NCBI GenBank assembly: GCA_964635325.1
Contig: CAZWOL010000024.1
Span: forward strand, 1 to 43,517
DNA: 43,517 bases
Reading direction: 5' to 3'
Source: BOG-1112 sp964635325
GTDB taxonomy: Bacteria; Bdellovibrionota_B; Oligoflexia; Oligoflexales; Bog-1112
In this document: positions 8,533 through 16,675 of the stretch, in pieces
Position numbering within the stretch: the first letter of the stretch is position 1
Layout: every line of letters starts with the position of its first letter
Translations under genes and position numbers: made by a program
The notes under the pieces: generated by a model
Seen by the model: only the letters and a program-made list of their open reading frames with translations
Database searches by the model: none
What the model was told of the DNA's origin: nothing

Positions 8533-8900
8533 CGGCAGTCGGCACAAAGGCCTCGGAAGGTGATTTCGTGCATTTCTGTCTTAAAGCCTTTAGGAACCTT
8601 GATATTGAGCTTGCCTGGACATCCTTCAACCTCAAACATCCGCTCGCAGACTCGGCACCAGAAATGATGGTGATGGTGCTTTCCTGTGATTTCATAACGT
8701 TGCGAGGAGTCCCCAGGTAGGCTGATCGGGGTGATTTGTTCGCTTTCCAAAAATTCTCTAACAGCTCGATATACTGTCGCTATTCCTAAGTTTGGAATGG
8801 ATTTTTGAGCTCTTTCTAGGATTTCTTGGGCGCTCAGTGGTCGCTTCTCTGCTGCTAGTGCCTCTAAGATAGCATCTCGTTGTTTGGTTTTTCGTTCCAT
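8529..8900 (-). CDS. zur: Fur-family metalloregulator, probably zinc-sensing Zur
   Basis: The 123-residue protein has an N-terminal winged helix with a recognition helix (IATVYRAVREFL) typical of Fur-family repressors. It has a His5 run (75-79) and two CxxC pairs for a structural zinc site: CRVC (82/85) and CADC (119/122). Fur and Zur share this plan; Zur is inferred because the gene lies divergent to a zinc ABC transporter operon. The in-frame ATG at 8948 would add 16 residues unlike the family. Starting at 8900 gives the usual N-terminus (MERKTKQRDAIL) and leaves two palindromes in the intergenic gap free for operator function. The repressor presumably binds zinc and shuts off both itself and the importer. 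Confidence 0.85.
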   Translation of the reverse strand: MERKTKQRDAILEALAAEKRPLSAQEILERAQKSIPNLGIATVYRAVREFLESEQITPISLPGDSSQRYEITGKHHHHHFWCRVCERMFEVEGCPGKLNIKVPKGFKTEMHEITFRGLCADCR

Positions 8901-8922
8901 AAAAAGCCCTTGCCTTGGCTGT

Positions 8923-8938
8923 TGATAATCTGCTATCA
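8923..8938. promoter_or_regulatory. Inverted repeat in the zur/zinc operon divergent gap
   Basis: TGATA (8923-8927) and TATCA (8934-8938) are inverted around 6 nt. The site is 23 bp upstream of the chosen zur ATG, where a repressor would block its promoter. Together with the stronger palindrome at 8952-8965 it may form a double Fur-type operator. Weak on its own. Confidence 0.4.
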
Positions 8939-8951
8939 GTAGCGCCATATC

Positions 8952-8965
8952 GATAATTCATTATC
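8952..8965. promoter_or_regulatory. Candidate Zur/Fur operator (GATAAT-2-ATTATC palindrome)
   Basis: GATAAT at 8952-8957 and ATTATC at 8960-8965 form a perfect 6-2-6 palindrome 22 bp upstream of the first gene of the zinc operon. The half-site matches the GATAAT hexamer of the classical Fur box, though Fur boxes normally use a 1-nt spacing. Its place between the repressor gene and its presumed target operon supports operator function. Confidence 0.65.
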
Positions 8966-8987
8966 ACTTATACCTCGGAGTCGAGTT

Positions 8988-9524
8988 ATGTTAAATCGCA
9001 TTTTATGGGCTAGCCTTTTGGGATCCCTTCTATTTGCTTGTGGCCAAAACAATAGAGATTCAGATGCTTCTGATGGTCGAGGCCTTAGTCTTCAATCTTT
9101 CGGAGAGATGAATTCAGATAAACGTTATACTTTCGAGGCTTACCTTAGTAGTGAAGGTGCAAGTTTAGAACTCGTGAGTCATGCTGACCAAGATGCTCAG
9201 CATGGTGTTCATATTGTTTTCACGAGAAAAGGTAATGACGTTGTCGTGCAAGCCAAGGCTAATAATGAAAGCACCCCTGTAGTCCTCACAGGCATTCATC
9301 CTAGATCTTTGAATTTAGTCGTAGAAGTGCATAATACAGAGGATACGACACATATTCTTATCTGGGATCAAAATGAAAAGCACCGAGATGAAGATAGTGC
9401 TTTGTGGAATTCTGAACAAACAAACTTTGAAGGCCGTGGTAAGGGTTGTTTTTGGAAGTTTGTAGCGAAAGATGCTGTTGTCAAAAATAGTAGTATTTCT
9501 GATGCGAGTCAGCACACTCACTAG
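8988..9524 (+). CDS. Putative lipoprotein of the zinc uptake operon
   Basis: This 178-residue protein has a type II signal peptide ending in LLFAC (lipid Cys18). The mature part is polar, with repeated His/Asp/Glu groups (SHADQDAQHGVHI, NTEDTTHIL, EKHRDEDS) and a C-terminal QHTH. It has no family I recognise. As first gene behind the putative Zur operator, followed at 24 bp by the outer-membrane barrel gene, it probably helps zinc capture or delivery at the outer membrane. The His-rich composition fits metal binding but does not prove it. Confidence 0.7.
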   Translation: MLNRILWASLLGSLLFACGQNNRDSDASDGRGLSLQSFGEMNSDKRYTFEAYLSSEGASLELVSHADQDAQHGVHIVFTRKGNDVVVQAKANNESTPVVLTGIHPRSLNLVVEVHNTEDTTHILIWDQNEKHRDEDSALWNSEQTNFEGRGKGCFWKFVAKDAVVKNSSISDASQHTH

Positions 9525-9548
9525 ATTTTGCTGATGATGAGGGACCTT

Positions 9549-10601
9549 ATGCGTTTTGTTCTTTTTGCAGCGATGTTTTTGCTTTCCAAGCTTGCTTTTG
9601 CATATGAAGAGAGTGGGTTGCAGATATCAGCAGCAGTCGACATCGTTGGATCAGCAAACGTTACGAACCGAGAGGCTACAAAAGATCGACTCGATGTTCG
9701 TGAGGCCGAAATCATGCTTGATGCTCCGATCGACCATCTCTTTGATGGTACGCTTAGCTTTGCTGCGCACCGCGAAAAAGGGGTCTCTATTGCAGAAGTT
9801 CATGAAGCGTATATTAGCTCGTCTAAGCTAATCCCATCATCTCAGATCAAAGCAGGTCAATATTTTTTGGGAATCGGTCGACTCAATCGTATGCACCGAC
9901 ATGAGTGGGCATTTATCACAGCTCCACAAGTTCAGGCAAAATTCTTCGGCTCTGAGGGTGTTCTGGATAGTGGTGTCGAATATACCGTACTTGCACCTAC
10001 ATCATTCTACTTGCAGGCTACTGTTGGTATCACAAGTGGCTACACTTATGGGCATGCCCATAACGAAGGAAAGAGACCTAAAGTTCCGACACATTATGCT
10101 CGCCTTGCAAGCTACACCTCGCTTTTTGCAGGTGGAGGTGCAGAGGCTGGAGTTAATTTTCTGCAAAGAACGGATGCAGACTCGAGAGTCATGCGACTTT
10201 ACGGTCTGGATTTTGTAGCAAAGTGGCGCGAAGGTGCTGTCCTTGATGTCTTGGTGCAAAGCGAACTATGGCTTCGCACCTTAGAATCTCAAGAAATGCG
10301 ACGTAGTGAAAAAACTCTCGGTTTCTATATTTTCCCACAAAAAGCTCTTACGGAACAATTCTATCTGGGTGCGCTTTGGGACTTTTATGCGGTTGTCAAT
10401 TCAGATACAAACCCTGGTTTGCAAAATAATGACCAAAAAATCGTTCCAACTCTAAGCTTCAAAGCGAGTGAATTTTCAACATTACGCTTAGGCTACAATT
10501 TTGATTTTCCTGTGCGTAAAGATTGCAATACAAAAGTTCAGCAAGCGGTCGAAGTCCAGGCTACATTTATTTTAGGAGCACACCCCGCTCATGCGTTTTA
10601 A
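9549..10601 (+). CDS. Putative outer-membrane beta-barrel protein of the zinc operon
   Basis: From the ATG at 9549 the protein has 350 residues. The start is chosen because GAGGG sits 5 nt before it and it gives a clean signal peptide (MRFVLFAAMFLLSKLAFA, cleavage after residue 18). The mature part alternates polar and hydrophobic residues with many aromatics, as in porin-like barrels (for example AGQYFLGIGRL and FSTLRLGYNFDF). There is a His-rich loop (TYGHAHNEGKRPK). It lacks a TonB-receptor plug and is short for that class. It overlaps znuA by 11 bp, so it is tied to the importer; a zinc-permeation or zinc-capture channel is the natural inference. The C-terminus does not end in the canonical Phe-preceded strand pattern (it ends HPAHAF). 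Confidence 0.65.
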   Translation: MRFVLFAAMFLLSKLAFAYEESGLQISAAVDIVGSANVTNREATKDRLDVREAEIMLDAPIDHLFDGTLSFAAHREKGVSIAEVHEAYISSSKLIPSSQIKAGQYFLGIGRLNRMHRHEWAFITAPQVQAKFFGSEGVLDSGVEYTVLAPTSFYLQATVGITSGYTYGHAHNEGKRPKVPTHYARLASYTSLFAGGGAEAGVNFLQRTDADSRVMRLYGLDFVAKWREGAVLDVLVQSELWLRTLESQEMRRSEKTLGFYIFPQKALTEQFYLGALWDFYAVVNSDTNPGLQNNDQKIVPTLSFKASEFSTLRLGYNFDFPVRKDCNTKVQQAVEVQATFILGAHPAHAF

Positions 10602-11505
10602 ATTTGCCATACTCTGTCTCTGCTTCAGCTCAACTCTCTTTGCTAAGACGAAAGTTGTTACGACGATTCCTGATCTTGCGTGGCTAGCTCAGCAGATTGG
10701 TGGGGAATCCGTCGATGCTCGCTCACTCTTGAGTGGTCGTGAAAATCCTCATTATGTTGATGCCGTTCCCGACTTTATTCGTCAGTCTGCTAATGCTGAT
10801 ATTGTTTGCCAGGTGGGTTTGGACCTCGAGGTTGGTTATATGCCTGCCATACTCTCTCGTTCAGGAAATGCCAAGGTTCAGACGGGGGGTAATGGTTACT
10901 GTGATATTAGCGCATCGATCCCAGTCTTGGAGAAGATTTCGACTCCGATCAATCGTTCGATGGGAGACATTCATCCGCATGGTAATCCACATTTTTATCT
11001 TTCACCTGCAGCTATGATTTTTGCAGCAGATGAGATGCATAAAATTTTATTAAAAAATAATGTAGGTGCAAAAGCGCTTTTTGATAGCAATCTCAAGCAA
11101 CTCAAAATGCGTCTTCAAAAGACCTTGGATGAAAATCGTGCTGCTTTAGATGTGTGGAAAGATGATATCAAGCATATCGCAGAGTATCATAAGGAGTTTA
11201 TCTATTTCTTTAGGGACTATGGGTTTACAAGTTTTGGTAGTCTAGAAGAAAAGCCAGGTGTCATTCCTTCAGCTGGGCGTATAGCTGAGTTTGCGCTTGC
11301 TGCAAAAAAAGCGAAGGTTCGTCTGCTTATGGCTGCGGACTATCATCCCAAGAAGCATTTGGAACGTTTCAGTGAACTCTCCGGTATTCCATTTGTGCAA
11401 GTGCCCACCCTTATTCAGGGGTCTCTTGATTCAAATGCGTACGAAACTCTTCAAAGACAAATAGTCCAGAAGATGCTGAGTGCGTTGCAAAAAACACAAA
11501 AGTAG
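10591..11505 (+). CDS. znuA: Zinc ABC transporter periplasmic binding protein
   Basis: The 304-residue protein belongs to the cluster A-I metal-binding proteins (ZnuA/MntC/PsaA). A signal peptide (about 1-18, ending TLFA) is followed by KVVTTIPDLAWLAQQIGGE, the usual start of the family. Likely metal ligands are His54 (ENPHYVD), His134 (GNPHFYLSP), His200 (AEYHKEF) and Asp250 (MAADYHP). There is a short HPHGNPH stretch near 128-134 but not the long His/Asp loop of E. coli ZnuA. A neighbouring Fur-family regulator favours zinc over manganese. The start overlaps the end of the barrel gene, and the ABC ATPase starts 9 bp after its stop. Confidence 0.9.
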   Translation: MRFKFAILCLCFSSTLFAKTKVVTTIPDLAWLAQQIGGESVDARSLLSGRENPHYVDAVPDFIRQSANADIVCQVGLDLEVGYMPAILSRSGNAKVQTGGNGYCDISASIPVLEKISTPINRSMGDIHPHGNPHFYLSPAAMIFAADEMHKILLKNNVGAKALFDSNLKQLKMRLQKTLDENRAALDVWKDDIKHIAEYHKEFIYFFRDYGFTSFGSLEEKPGVIPSAGRIAEFALAAKKAKVRLLMAADYHPKKHLERFSELSGIPFVQVPTLIQGSLDSNAYETLQRQIVQKMLSALQKTQK

Positions 11506-11514
11506 AAGGTTATC

Positions 11515-12102
11515 ATGCTTGCACTTGAAAATGTTGGATTTGCCTATAGGGGTAACAAAGCGCTTTTTGAAAAGCTCACAGCGCAAGTTACGGCTGGTGA
11601 TCTTGCGCAGGTGTGTGGTTCTAATGGAGCTGGTAAGACAACTTTGTTGCGTTGTCTTCATGGAGACCAAGATTTTAGTAGTGGTGCTATGCATTTGCGT
11701 AGTGGGATCACATCGATATTGCTGCCGCAAATTACGTCGCACGAGTTTCATATTGATCTTAGCTTTGCTGACATCTTGCGCTTTAGCTTAGAGACATATT
11801 CTGAAGACAAAATCTTGGCTTTAGGTCTTTTGAAAGATGAAGATTTGCAGCGAACTTGGAATGAGGCAAGTGGTGGAGAACGCCAGAAGCTTTTATTGGT
11901 GAAGACTTTTCTGAGTCCTCAACAATTGGTTCTTTTGGATGAGCCTTTCAATCACTTGGATCAGAAAACAGCAGATGCATTGCCTTCTTTGCTCCAGAAT
12001 TTTTTAGCAACTCATCCCGAAAAAGCAGTCGTCTTTGTAAATCATCAGGCCCTGCTAACGCCAAGTAAACGCATTATTTTGAGGGCGCCCGCACGTGATT
12101 GA
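11515..12102 (+). CDS. znuC: Zinc ABC transporter ATP-binding protein
   Basis: The 195-residue ABC ATPase has Walker A GSNGAGKT (35-42), Q-loop Gln72, signature ASGGE (118-122), Walker B LVLLDEP (138-144) and the switch His177. ZnuC proteins are usually about 230-260 residues; here the C-terminal extension after the H-loop is almost absent, so the protein is a minimal nucleotide-binding domain. It powers import through the membrane protein encoded next, whose GTG start overlaps its stop region by 8 bp. Confidence 0.9.
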   Translation: MLALENVGFAYRGNKALFEKLTAQVTAGDLAQVCGSNGAGKTTLLRCLHGDQDFSSGAMHLRSGITSILLPQITSHEFHIDLSFADILRFSLETYSEDKILALGLLKDEDLQRTWNEASGGERQKLLLVKTFLSPQQLVLLDEPFNHLDQKTADALPSLLQNFLATHPEKAVVFVNHQALLTPSKRIILRAPARD

Positions 12103-12934
12103 ACTACTTGATTTTTATAAATGGACACTTATTTGCGCTATGAGCTTTGGGCCATTGTTGGCACTCATTGGTATGCAACTCGCAAGTCGTGATCAAGCTG
12201 TGCTGACAGTTTGCTCAAGCCAGGCTGCTGTACTAGGGGTTCTGATAGGTCTTGCTTCTAACGTATTTTTTGAAATCTCGGGATCGATCAACTCTCTGCA
12301 ACCAATGCTGATGGGTGTTGTTGCGATGTCTATTTGTCATGCTATTTTGCTGCGCAAGGCTAAGAATTTCGGAGTGTCCAAGTCAACTTTTTATATTTCG
12401 GTATACGTTTTACTCTTGAGTTCTTGTTCGATTCTAACGGCTTTGGTTCCTACATTGGAAAGTCATCTTTCCCAACGTTTCTTCGGTGATCTTGCAACAG
12501 TCATGGATCATGAAGCTAAGGCTGGTCTGATTTTAAGTTTGCTTTGCCTTTGCTATTTAGTCATGTCATGGAAGACTCTAGTGCGCTTCTCTTTTGAGAC
12601 CATGGTCCTGAATTTTAAGAGACAGCAAAATCATGTCGGATTTCTAGTTGTTCAGATTTTGGCTATTAGTTTTTCGGTAATGATCTTTGGGTTGATTTTT
12701 ACGTTAGGCTCTCTCTTTATGGGAACCTGTTTTGCAAAGATCTGTCAGTCGCGTACCCTCAGAAACCATGCTCTGACTGCCTATGTACTCACGCTATCAA
12801 GTATTGGTATTGGGTTTGTTTTGTCACTTGCATTCCCTCGTCTATCTACAGTCCCTATCATCTTGCTGATCAATGCATTTCTTGGTTTTTGCCTCACAAA
12901 ATTTTCAAGATGCGCAAAATGCATTATTATATAA
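12095..12934 (+). CDS. znuB: Zinc ABC transporter membrane permease
   Basis: The 279-residue protein has about eight hydrophobic helices and the placement expected for ZnuB. It begins with a GTG codon inside the end of znuC, so it is translationally coupled. Compared with typical ZnuB the N-terminal GPLLALIGMQLASRDQAVL region and the C-terminal helix-rich part are kept in order. The extreme C-terminus carries Cys pairs (SRCAKC). No other permease gene is present in the operon. Confidence 0.85.
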   Translation: MIELLDFYKWTLICAMSFGPLLALIGMQLASRDQAVLTVCSSQAAVLGVLIGLASNVFFEISGSINSLQPMLMGVVAMSICHAILLRKAKNFGVSKSTFYISVYVLLLSSCSILTALVPTLESHLSQRFFGDLATVMDHEAKAGLILSLLCLCYLVMSWKTLVRFSFETMVLNFKRQQNHVGFLVVQILAISFSVMIFGLIFTLGSLFMGTCFAKICQSRTLRNHALTAYVLTLSSIGIGFVLSLAFPRLSTVPIILLINAFLGFCLTKFSRCAKCIII

Positions 12935-12957
12935 GTAGTCATTAAATAATTGGGAAA

Positions 12958-13545
12958 ATGATGCGTTCAGCAAGTCTTTGGCTGGTATATTGTCTAGTCA
13001 TTTTGAGCCGTCTATCAGGTGTCCTATTTTTGCCATTGCTAGTAGCGCATGCTCCCCTAGCATTTTTGCTGCTCAGCCCCATGGTTTTGCATCTTGGGCT
13101 TGTTGCCAACTTGCTGCCTCTTTGGGAATATTATCCGGTCGCAATTGTTGTCCCAGCTCTACATTCATGGGTGGGTTTTGAACTTGGACGACGTTACGGT
13201 GACAGAGCGTTACAGTGGTGTCGACGCATGTTTCCCTCCCAGCAGGCATCGTTGGAGCGTTCTCAACGATGGGTCCAAGCTTCTTTAGTGCTTTCGATAC
13301 TGTTTTTCCCTGGGCCCTATTTGAGTTTGATTGTGGGTGTTTTGGGAACGACAGTTCGTAGGTTTGTTCCAATCATGCTCGTTGCACACCTCATTTGGGC
13401 CGTTATTTGCCGTAGGTTGGGGGAGGGTTGGGAGCAGCCTTTGAGTGTGTTTCGACAGTTCTTGGGTCAGAACTCTCTAACAGTAACGCTTCTTCTCTGT
13501 GGAGCCTTTGTGCTCTGGTTTTGTTTTAGACGCCACAAAAATTAG
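12958..13545 (+). CDS. DedA/VTT-like integral membrane protein
   Basis: The 195-residue protein has around five hydrophobic segments. Its middle part, GFELGRRYGDRALQW followed by an FFPGPYLSLIVGVLG segment and a helix with RRFVPIMLVAHLIWA, resembles the DedA (VTT domain) pattern of a GRxxG loop, a re-entrant segment with Pro-Gly and a final Trp-containing helix. DedA proteins are scramblases or lipid carriers in the inner membrane. It follows znuB after 23 bp, perhaps co-transcribed. A second ATG directly follows the first. The family call is by pattern only. Confidence 0.5.
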   Translation: MMRSASLWLVYCLVILSRLSGVLFLPLLVAHAPLAFLLLSPMVLHLGLVANLLPLWEYYPVAIVVPALHSWVGFELGRRYGDRALQWCRRMFPSQQASLERSQRWVQASLVLSILFFPGPYLSLIVGVLGTTVRRFVPIMLVAHLIWAVICRRLGEGWEQPLSVFRQFLGQNSLTVTLLLCGAFVLWFCFRRHKN

Positions 13546-13663
13546 ACATCTGCACTTTGATAGAGCAGTACAGCGCACGAATTGAATAGTTTCTTTAGAA
13601 AAAATTAATCTTCTCCAATCTATATCCCCAATTGTGGTTCCAAGATAACGCCTCGGGATATGG

Positions 13664-14566
13664 ATGTGTATTGTGCAATTTCTAGTTATTTTTTTGCTTT
13701 CATCATTTGCTTTTGCAGGTCATGAACAAGAGTCTCAACCTAGTTTGGATGCTGTAATTGCAAACAGGATGAAACAAGCTTCCAATCATTTCGAAAGCCA
13801 TAGTATGGAATGTGCGGATTGGAAGTGGTTAAAGCTCGAGCTAGAACGCAGATCTTCCGAGGGGGATGCAGATGCAAGCTACCAACTAGCGGAGCTGCTA
13901 GCTTCAGGGAAGTGGGGAGCTCCTGATCGACACAGAATTAGAGAGCTTTACTTGATTGCGACCCGTCAAAACCATGCAGATGCTTGTTTTCGAGTGGCTA
14001 GACAGTACAGTCATTCTTTTAGATCCAATTATGCTGAAATGGTGCGTCTATACCAGATCGCAGCAGATCAAAATCACATGGGGGCGCAATATTACTTAGC
14101 AATGCATTTGGAAAGAGGAAGAGGGATACAGCAAAATTTAGGAGAGACTGCTCGTCTCTATAGAAGACTTGCTCTAATGGGATCGACTCAAGCACAGATG
14201 CGTTTGGCAAATATGTTGCGTGTTGGTCAGGGTGTTGAGCAAAATATTTTGGAAGCAAGTTATTGGTATGCTCTTTCTGGTACGCCTGCTGCTCTCGAAA
14301 ATTTACGAGAGATTTTACCTACAGATCCTACCAATCGTTTTACGCATCTTCAGCAGTATGTCGACGGTTCAAGTTTGGGATTACGTGTACAAATTGCAAT
14401 TGAGACTGTGCAAAGACGCGACCAAGAAGAAGTTGAAGCAAATGCTCAACACATGGTCTCAACTCAACCGCAGACGCTTACTCGTTCTCAATCATTCTTC
14501 GTACTTTTTACTCTGTGGCTTTCTCGTCGCTTTGGTGCAAAAATTATCCAAAAATCAGGATCATAG
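13664..14566 (+). CDS. Exported Sel1-repeat protein (first of a tandem pair)
   Basis: The 300-residue protein has a signal peptide (cleavage near FAFAG, about residue 18) and four or so Sel1/TPR-like repeats between about 67 and 205. These match the pattern A-xx-LA-xxxxxG-xG-xxxN-xxEA-xxYxxAA: DASYQLAELLASG, AQYYLAMHLERGRGIQQN, AQMRLANMLRVGQGVEQN. A polar segment and a hydrophobic stretch (near 277-295) end the protein. Sel1 repeats mediate protein contacts and occur in many host-interaction and envelope proteins. The next gene is a paralogue: both carry an EAxYW-xxLxGTPxALxxLRxIL block at the repeat end. Confidence 0.85.
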   Translation: MCIVQFLVIFLLSSFAFAGHEQESQPSLDAVIANRMKQASNHFESHSMECADWKWLKLELERRSSEGDADASYQLAELLASGKWGAPDRHRIRELYLIATRQNHADACFRVARQYSHSFRSNYAEMVRLYQIAADQNHMGAQYYLAMHLERGRGIQQNLGETARLYRRLALMGSTQAQMRLANMLRVGQGVEQNILEASYWYALSGTPAALENLREILPTDPTNRFTHLQQYVDGSSLGLRVQIAIETVQRRDQEEVEANAQHMVSTQPQTLTRSQSFFVLFTLWLSRRFGAKIIQKSGS

Positions 14567-14611
14567 ACCTTGCTAGTTATTGCTTGCTTTTCCAACGCGG
14601 TTTATGGGATT

Positions 14612-15622
14612 ATGACGCGAAATTATCATCATTACATTTTTGGACTATTTATGGCTTATATCGTAGCTTTTGCTGCCTTTTTTATGTCTAGTGCATTGTT
14701 GTTTGCGGGAAGTGATCAAGAGCGTGCAAATGATTATTTGCAGCTTGGTATTGCTCAGCAAAGAGCTGGAAAAGATTTGCAGGCCCGAACCTCCTTCAGT
14801 TGGGCAAGTGCGTATGGAAATCCAGATGCTCAGTATAGACTTGCTATGCTTCTAGAAAGTGGGCCGGGACGCAGAGACACTAGCGAGGCTGAGCGTCTAT
14901 GTGCAGCAGCAGCTCAATCGGGACATGTAGCAGCTCAGTATGCTTATGCTTATCAGCTGGAGCGTCGAGGTCGTATCGCAGCTGCTCGTCCTCTCTATCA
15001 AAGTGCTGCTGATCAAAATTATGCACCGGCATTGAACAGAGTCGGTGAGTTTTTGGAAGCAGAAGGCGATCTTATGAGAGCTTATCGCTTGTATTTGCGT
15101 GCTTCAGAGCAGCACAACATAGGAGCTTTTTTTAATTTAGGACGCCTCTATGAACACGGGAGTGTGGTAGCACAAGATCTCAATGAAGCTGTGCGTTTGT
15201 ACGAGCTTGCTGCAGAGCGAGATTATAGACCTGCGTTTGCTCGTCTTGGTGAATTGTATCTAGGAAATCGTTTAGACCACCCCAACCGAAATGAGGCAAT
15301 CTATTGGCTTACACTAGCGGGCACTCCAGAAGCTCTTAACCATCTTAGGCAGATTCTTGAAGGACTCTCAACGGATCAAAGGATGGGGCTTCTTCTAAAT
15401 GAAGTGCACCCTCTCAATGCTCGACGTATACGCTATCGTAGTGAGACTCTGCAAAATCTGCATCGTTTAGAAATGGAGGCTGAGCATAGTCCGATAAACT
15501 GGAGGGCAATGGTTTCTGTTCCGTTGCTTGGAATGTTGAACGCACTCAGAAACTGCTATCGCATCATGTATTGCTGTCGACTTCGTGTTCATCCAGCTGC
15601 GGAGCTGGCGAAGCGTTCTTGA
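14612..15622 (+). CDS. Exported Sel1-repeat protein (second of a tandem pair)
   Basis: The protein has 336 residues from the ATG at 14612, which gives a signal peptide with a charged start (MTRNYHH) and core ending ALLFAG. An ATG at 14651 and a TTG at 14570 are alternatives in the same frame. At least five Sel1-type repeats follow (for example DAQYRLAMLLESG, AAQYAYAYQLERRG, GAFFNLGRLYEHGSVVAQDLNEAVRLYELAA). It then shares the EAIYWLTLAGTPEALNHLRQIL block with its upstream neighbour. A C-terminal hydrophobic stretch with Cys follows. Its last 59 bp overlap the opposite-strand trhO gene. Confidence 0.8.
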   Translation: MTRNYHHYIFGLFMAYIVAFAAFFMSSALLFAGSDQERANDYLQLGIAQQRAGKDLQARTSFSWASAYGNPDAQYRLAMLLESGPGRRDTSEAERLCAAAAQSGHVAAQYAYAYQLERRGRIAAARPLYQSAADQNYAPALNRVGEFLEAEGDLMRAYRLYLRASEQHNIGAFFNLGRLYEHGSVVAQDLNEAVRLYELAAERDYRPAFARLGELYLGNRLDHPNRNEAIYWLTLAGTPEALNHLRQILEGLSTDQRMGLLLNEVHPLNARRIRYRSETLQNLHRLEMEAEHSPINWRAMVSVPLLGMLNALRNCYRIMYCCRLRVHPAAELAKRS

Positions 15623-16565
15623 TCTTTTGACTTTGATGTTGCTCTCGCATCTTACGGCAATGCTCTGTTCTGCGTTCCATAAACTCTTTGCTTCTCTGTG
15701 CTCCACGTTCCTGGTTTTCTGCTGTTTTCTCAAGATAGCGTGTGTGACATGGCGAGCATAGTTTACCTGCTGCATAAGGTGGGCGTGCAAGATCAACAGT
15801 ATCTAGAGATCCCAAACAAATAAAACAAAGTTCTTTGTCTGTTGGAGTCAAATCAGGACGAACTGCTTTGCGTTTGTCAAAAACGATGCAGTCCCCTTCC
15901 CAGTGGGGGGCTTTGCCATCTTTTTGAGTGTCTGCAAAGTATTGCAGAATGCCACCCTTGATTTGGAATATATGCTTAAAGCCCTGTTGCTTCATATGAG
16001 CCGTAGCTTTTTCGCAGCGTATACCTCCTGTACAGAAGGTCACGATGGGCGAGTCTTTTTTGTCAGATAGATTTTGCTCAACCCATTCTGGAAATTCACC
16101 GAAAGATTGTGTTTTGGGATCGATCGCATTTACGAATGTACCTTGAGCAACTTCGTAGTGATTGCGTGTATCAACTAGAACGAAGTCTCTACCTTCATCC
16201 ATCCAGCGTTTAAATTCTTCAGAACTTAGAAAGTGTCCAGTATCCGTTGCAGGTTCAAGACCTGGTTTGTGCATAGTGACAATTTCTTTTTTAATTTTGA
16301 CGTTCATGCGTCGAAACGCCGAGAGTTCTGCTTCGTGCTGCTTGATTTCGAGAGGGCCGATTTCTGGTATAGCCTCGAGGCTAGCAATAAAACTTTTTAC
16401 AGCTTCGTGGGTTCCGCAGAGTGAGGAGTTAATACCCTCGTGGGCCAATAGGATCGTACCCTTGAGGCCAAGGCTTATGGCTTTAGCCTTCAGCGGAGCT
16501 TGAAGAGACTCGGGGTTGGAGAGCTTTGTAAATTTATAAAAGGAAACAATGCAGTCTGCGGACAT
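15564..16565 (-). CDS. trhO: tRNA uridine(34) hydroxylase, rhodanese family
   Basis: The 333-residue protein matches TrhO (YceA). An N-terminal acylphosphatase-like domain (about 1-95, with GTILLAHEGINSSLCG) precedes a rhodanese domain (about 110-215) with the active-site loop CTGGIRCEK (Cys178). A zinc-site-like C-terminal region follows with CFIC and CSPC pairs. TrhO makes 5-hydroxyuridine at tRNA position 34, using O2. An AGGTGA lies 7 nt before the ATG. The C-terminal tail of about 50 residues is charged and its last codons overlap the Sel1 gene on the other strand. Confidence 0.93.
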   Translation of the reverse strand: MSADCIVSFYKFTKLSNPESLQAPLKAKAISLGLKGTILLAHEGINSSLCGTHEAVKSFIASLEAIPEIGPLEIKQHEAELSAFRRMNVKIKKEIVTMHKPGLEPATDTGHFLSSEEFKRWMDEGRDFVLVDTRNHYEVAQGTFVNAIDPKTQSFGEFPEWVEQNLSDKKDSPIVTFCTGGIRCEKATAHMKQQGFKHIFQIKGGILQYFADTQKDGKAPHWEGDCIVFDKRKAVRPDLTPTDKELCFICLGSLDTVDLARPPYAAGKLCSPCHTRYLEKTAENQERGAQRSKEFMERRTEHCRKMREQHQSQKIKNASPAPQLDEHEVDSNT

Positions 16566-16675
16566 AGGTTCACCTAAAAACGAGTTGCGAATTGGCCTTT
16601 TTGTAGCCTATTTGAGAGCAAGAAGAAACAATTTGTCGCTTCCTCCTCTTCAGGGTTGGCGATATTAAGGAAGTT

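Noticed and set aside
16245..16275. T-loop-like GGTTCAAGACC that could suggest a tRNA
   Set aside because: It lies in the trhO coding region and no acceptor stem or anticodon arm pairs around it.
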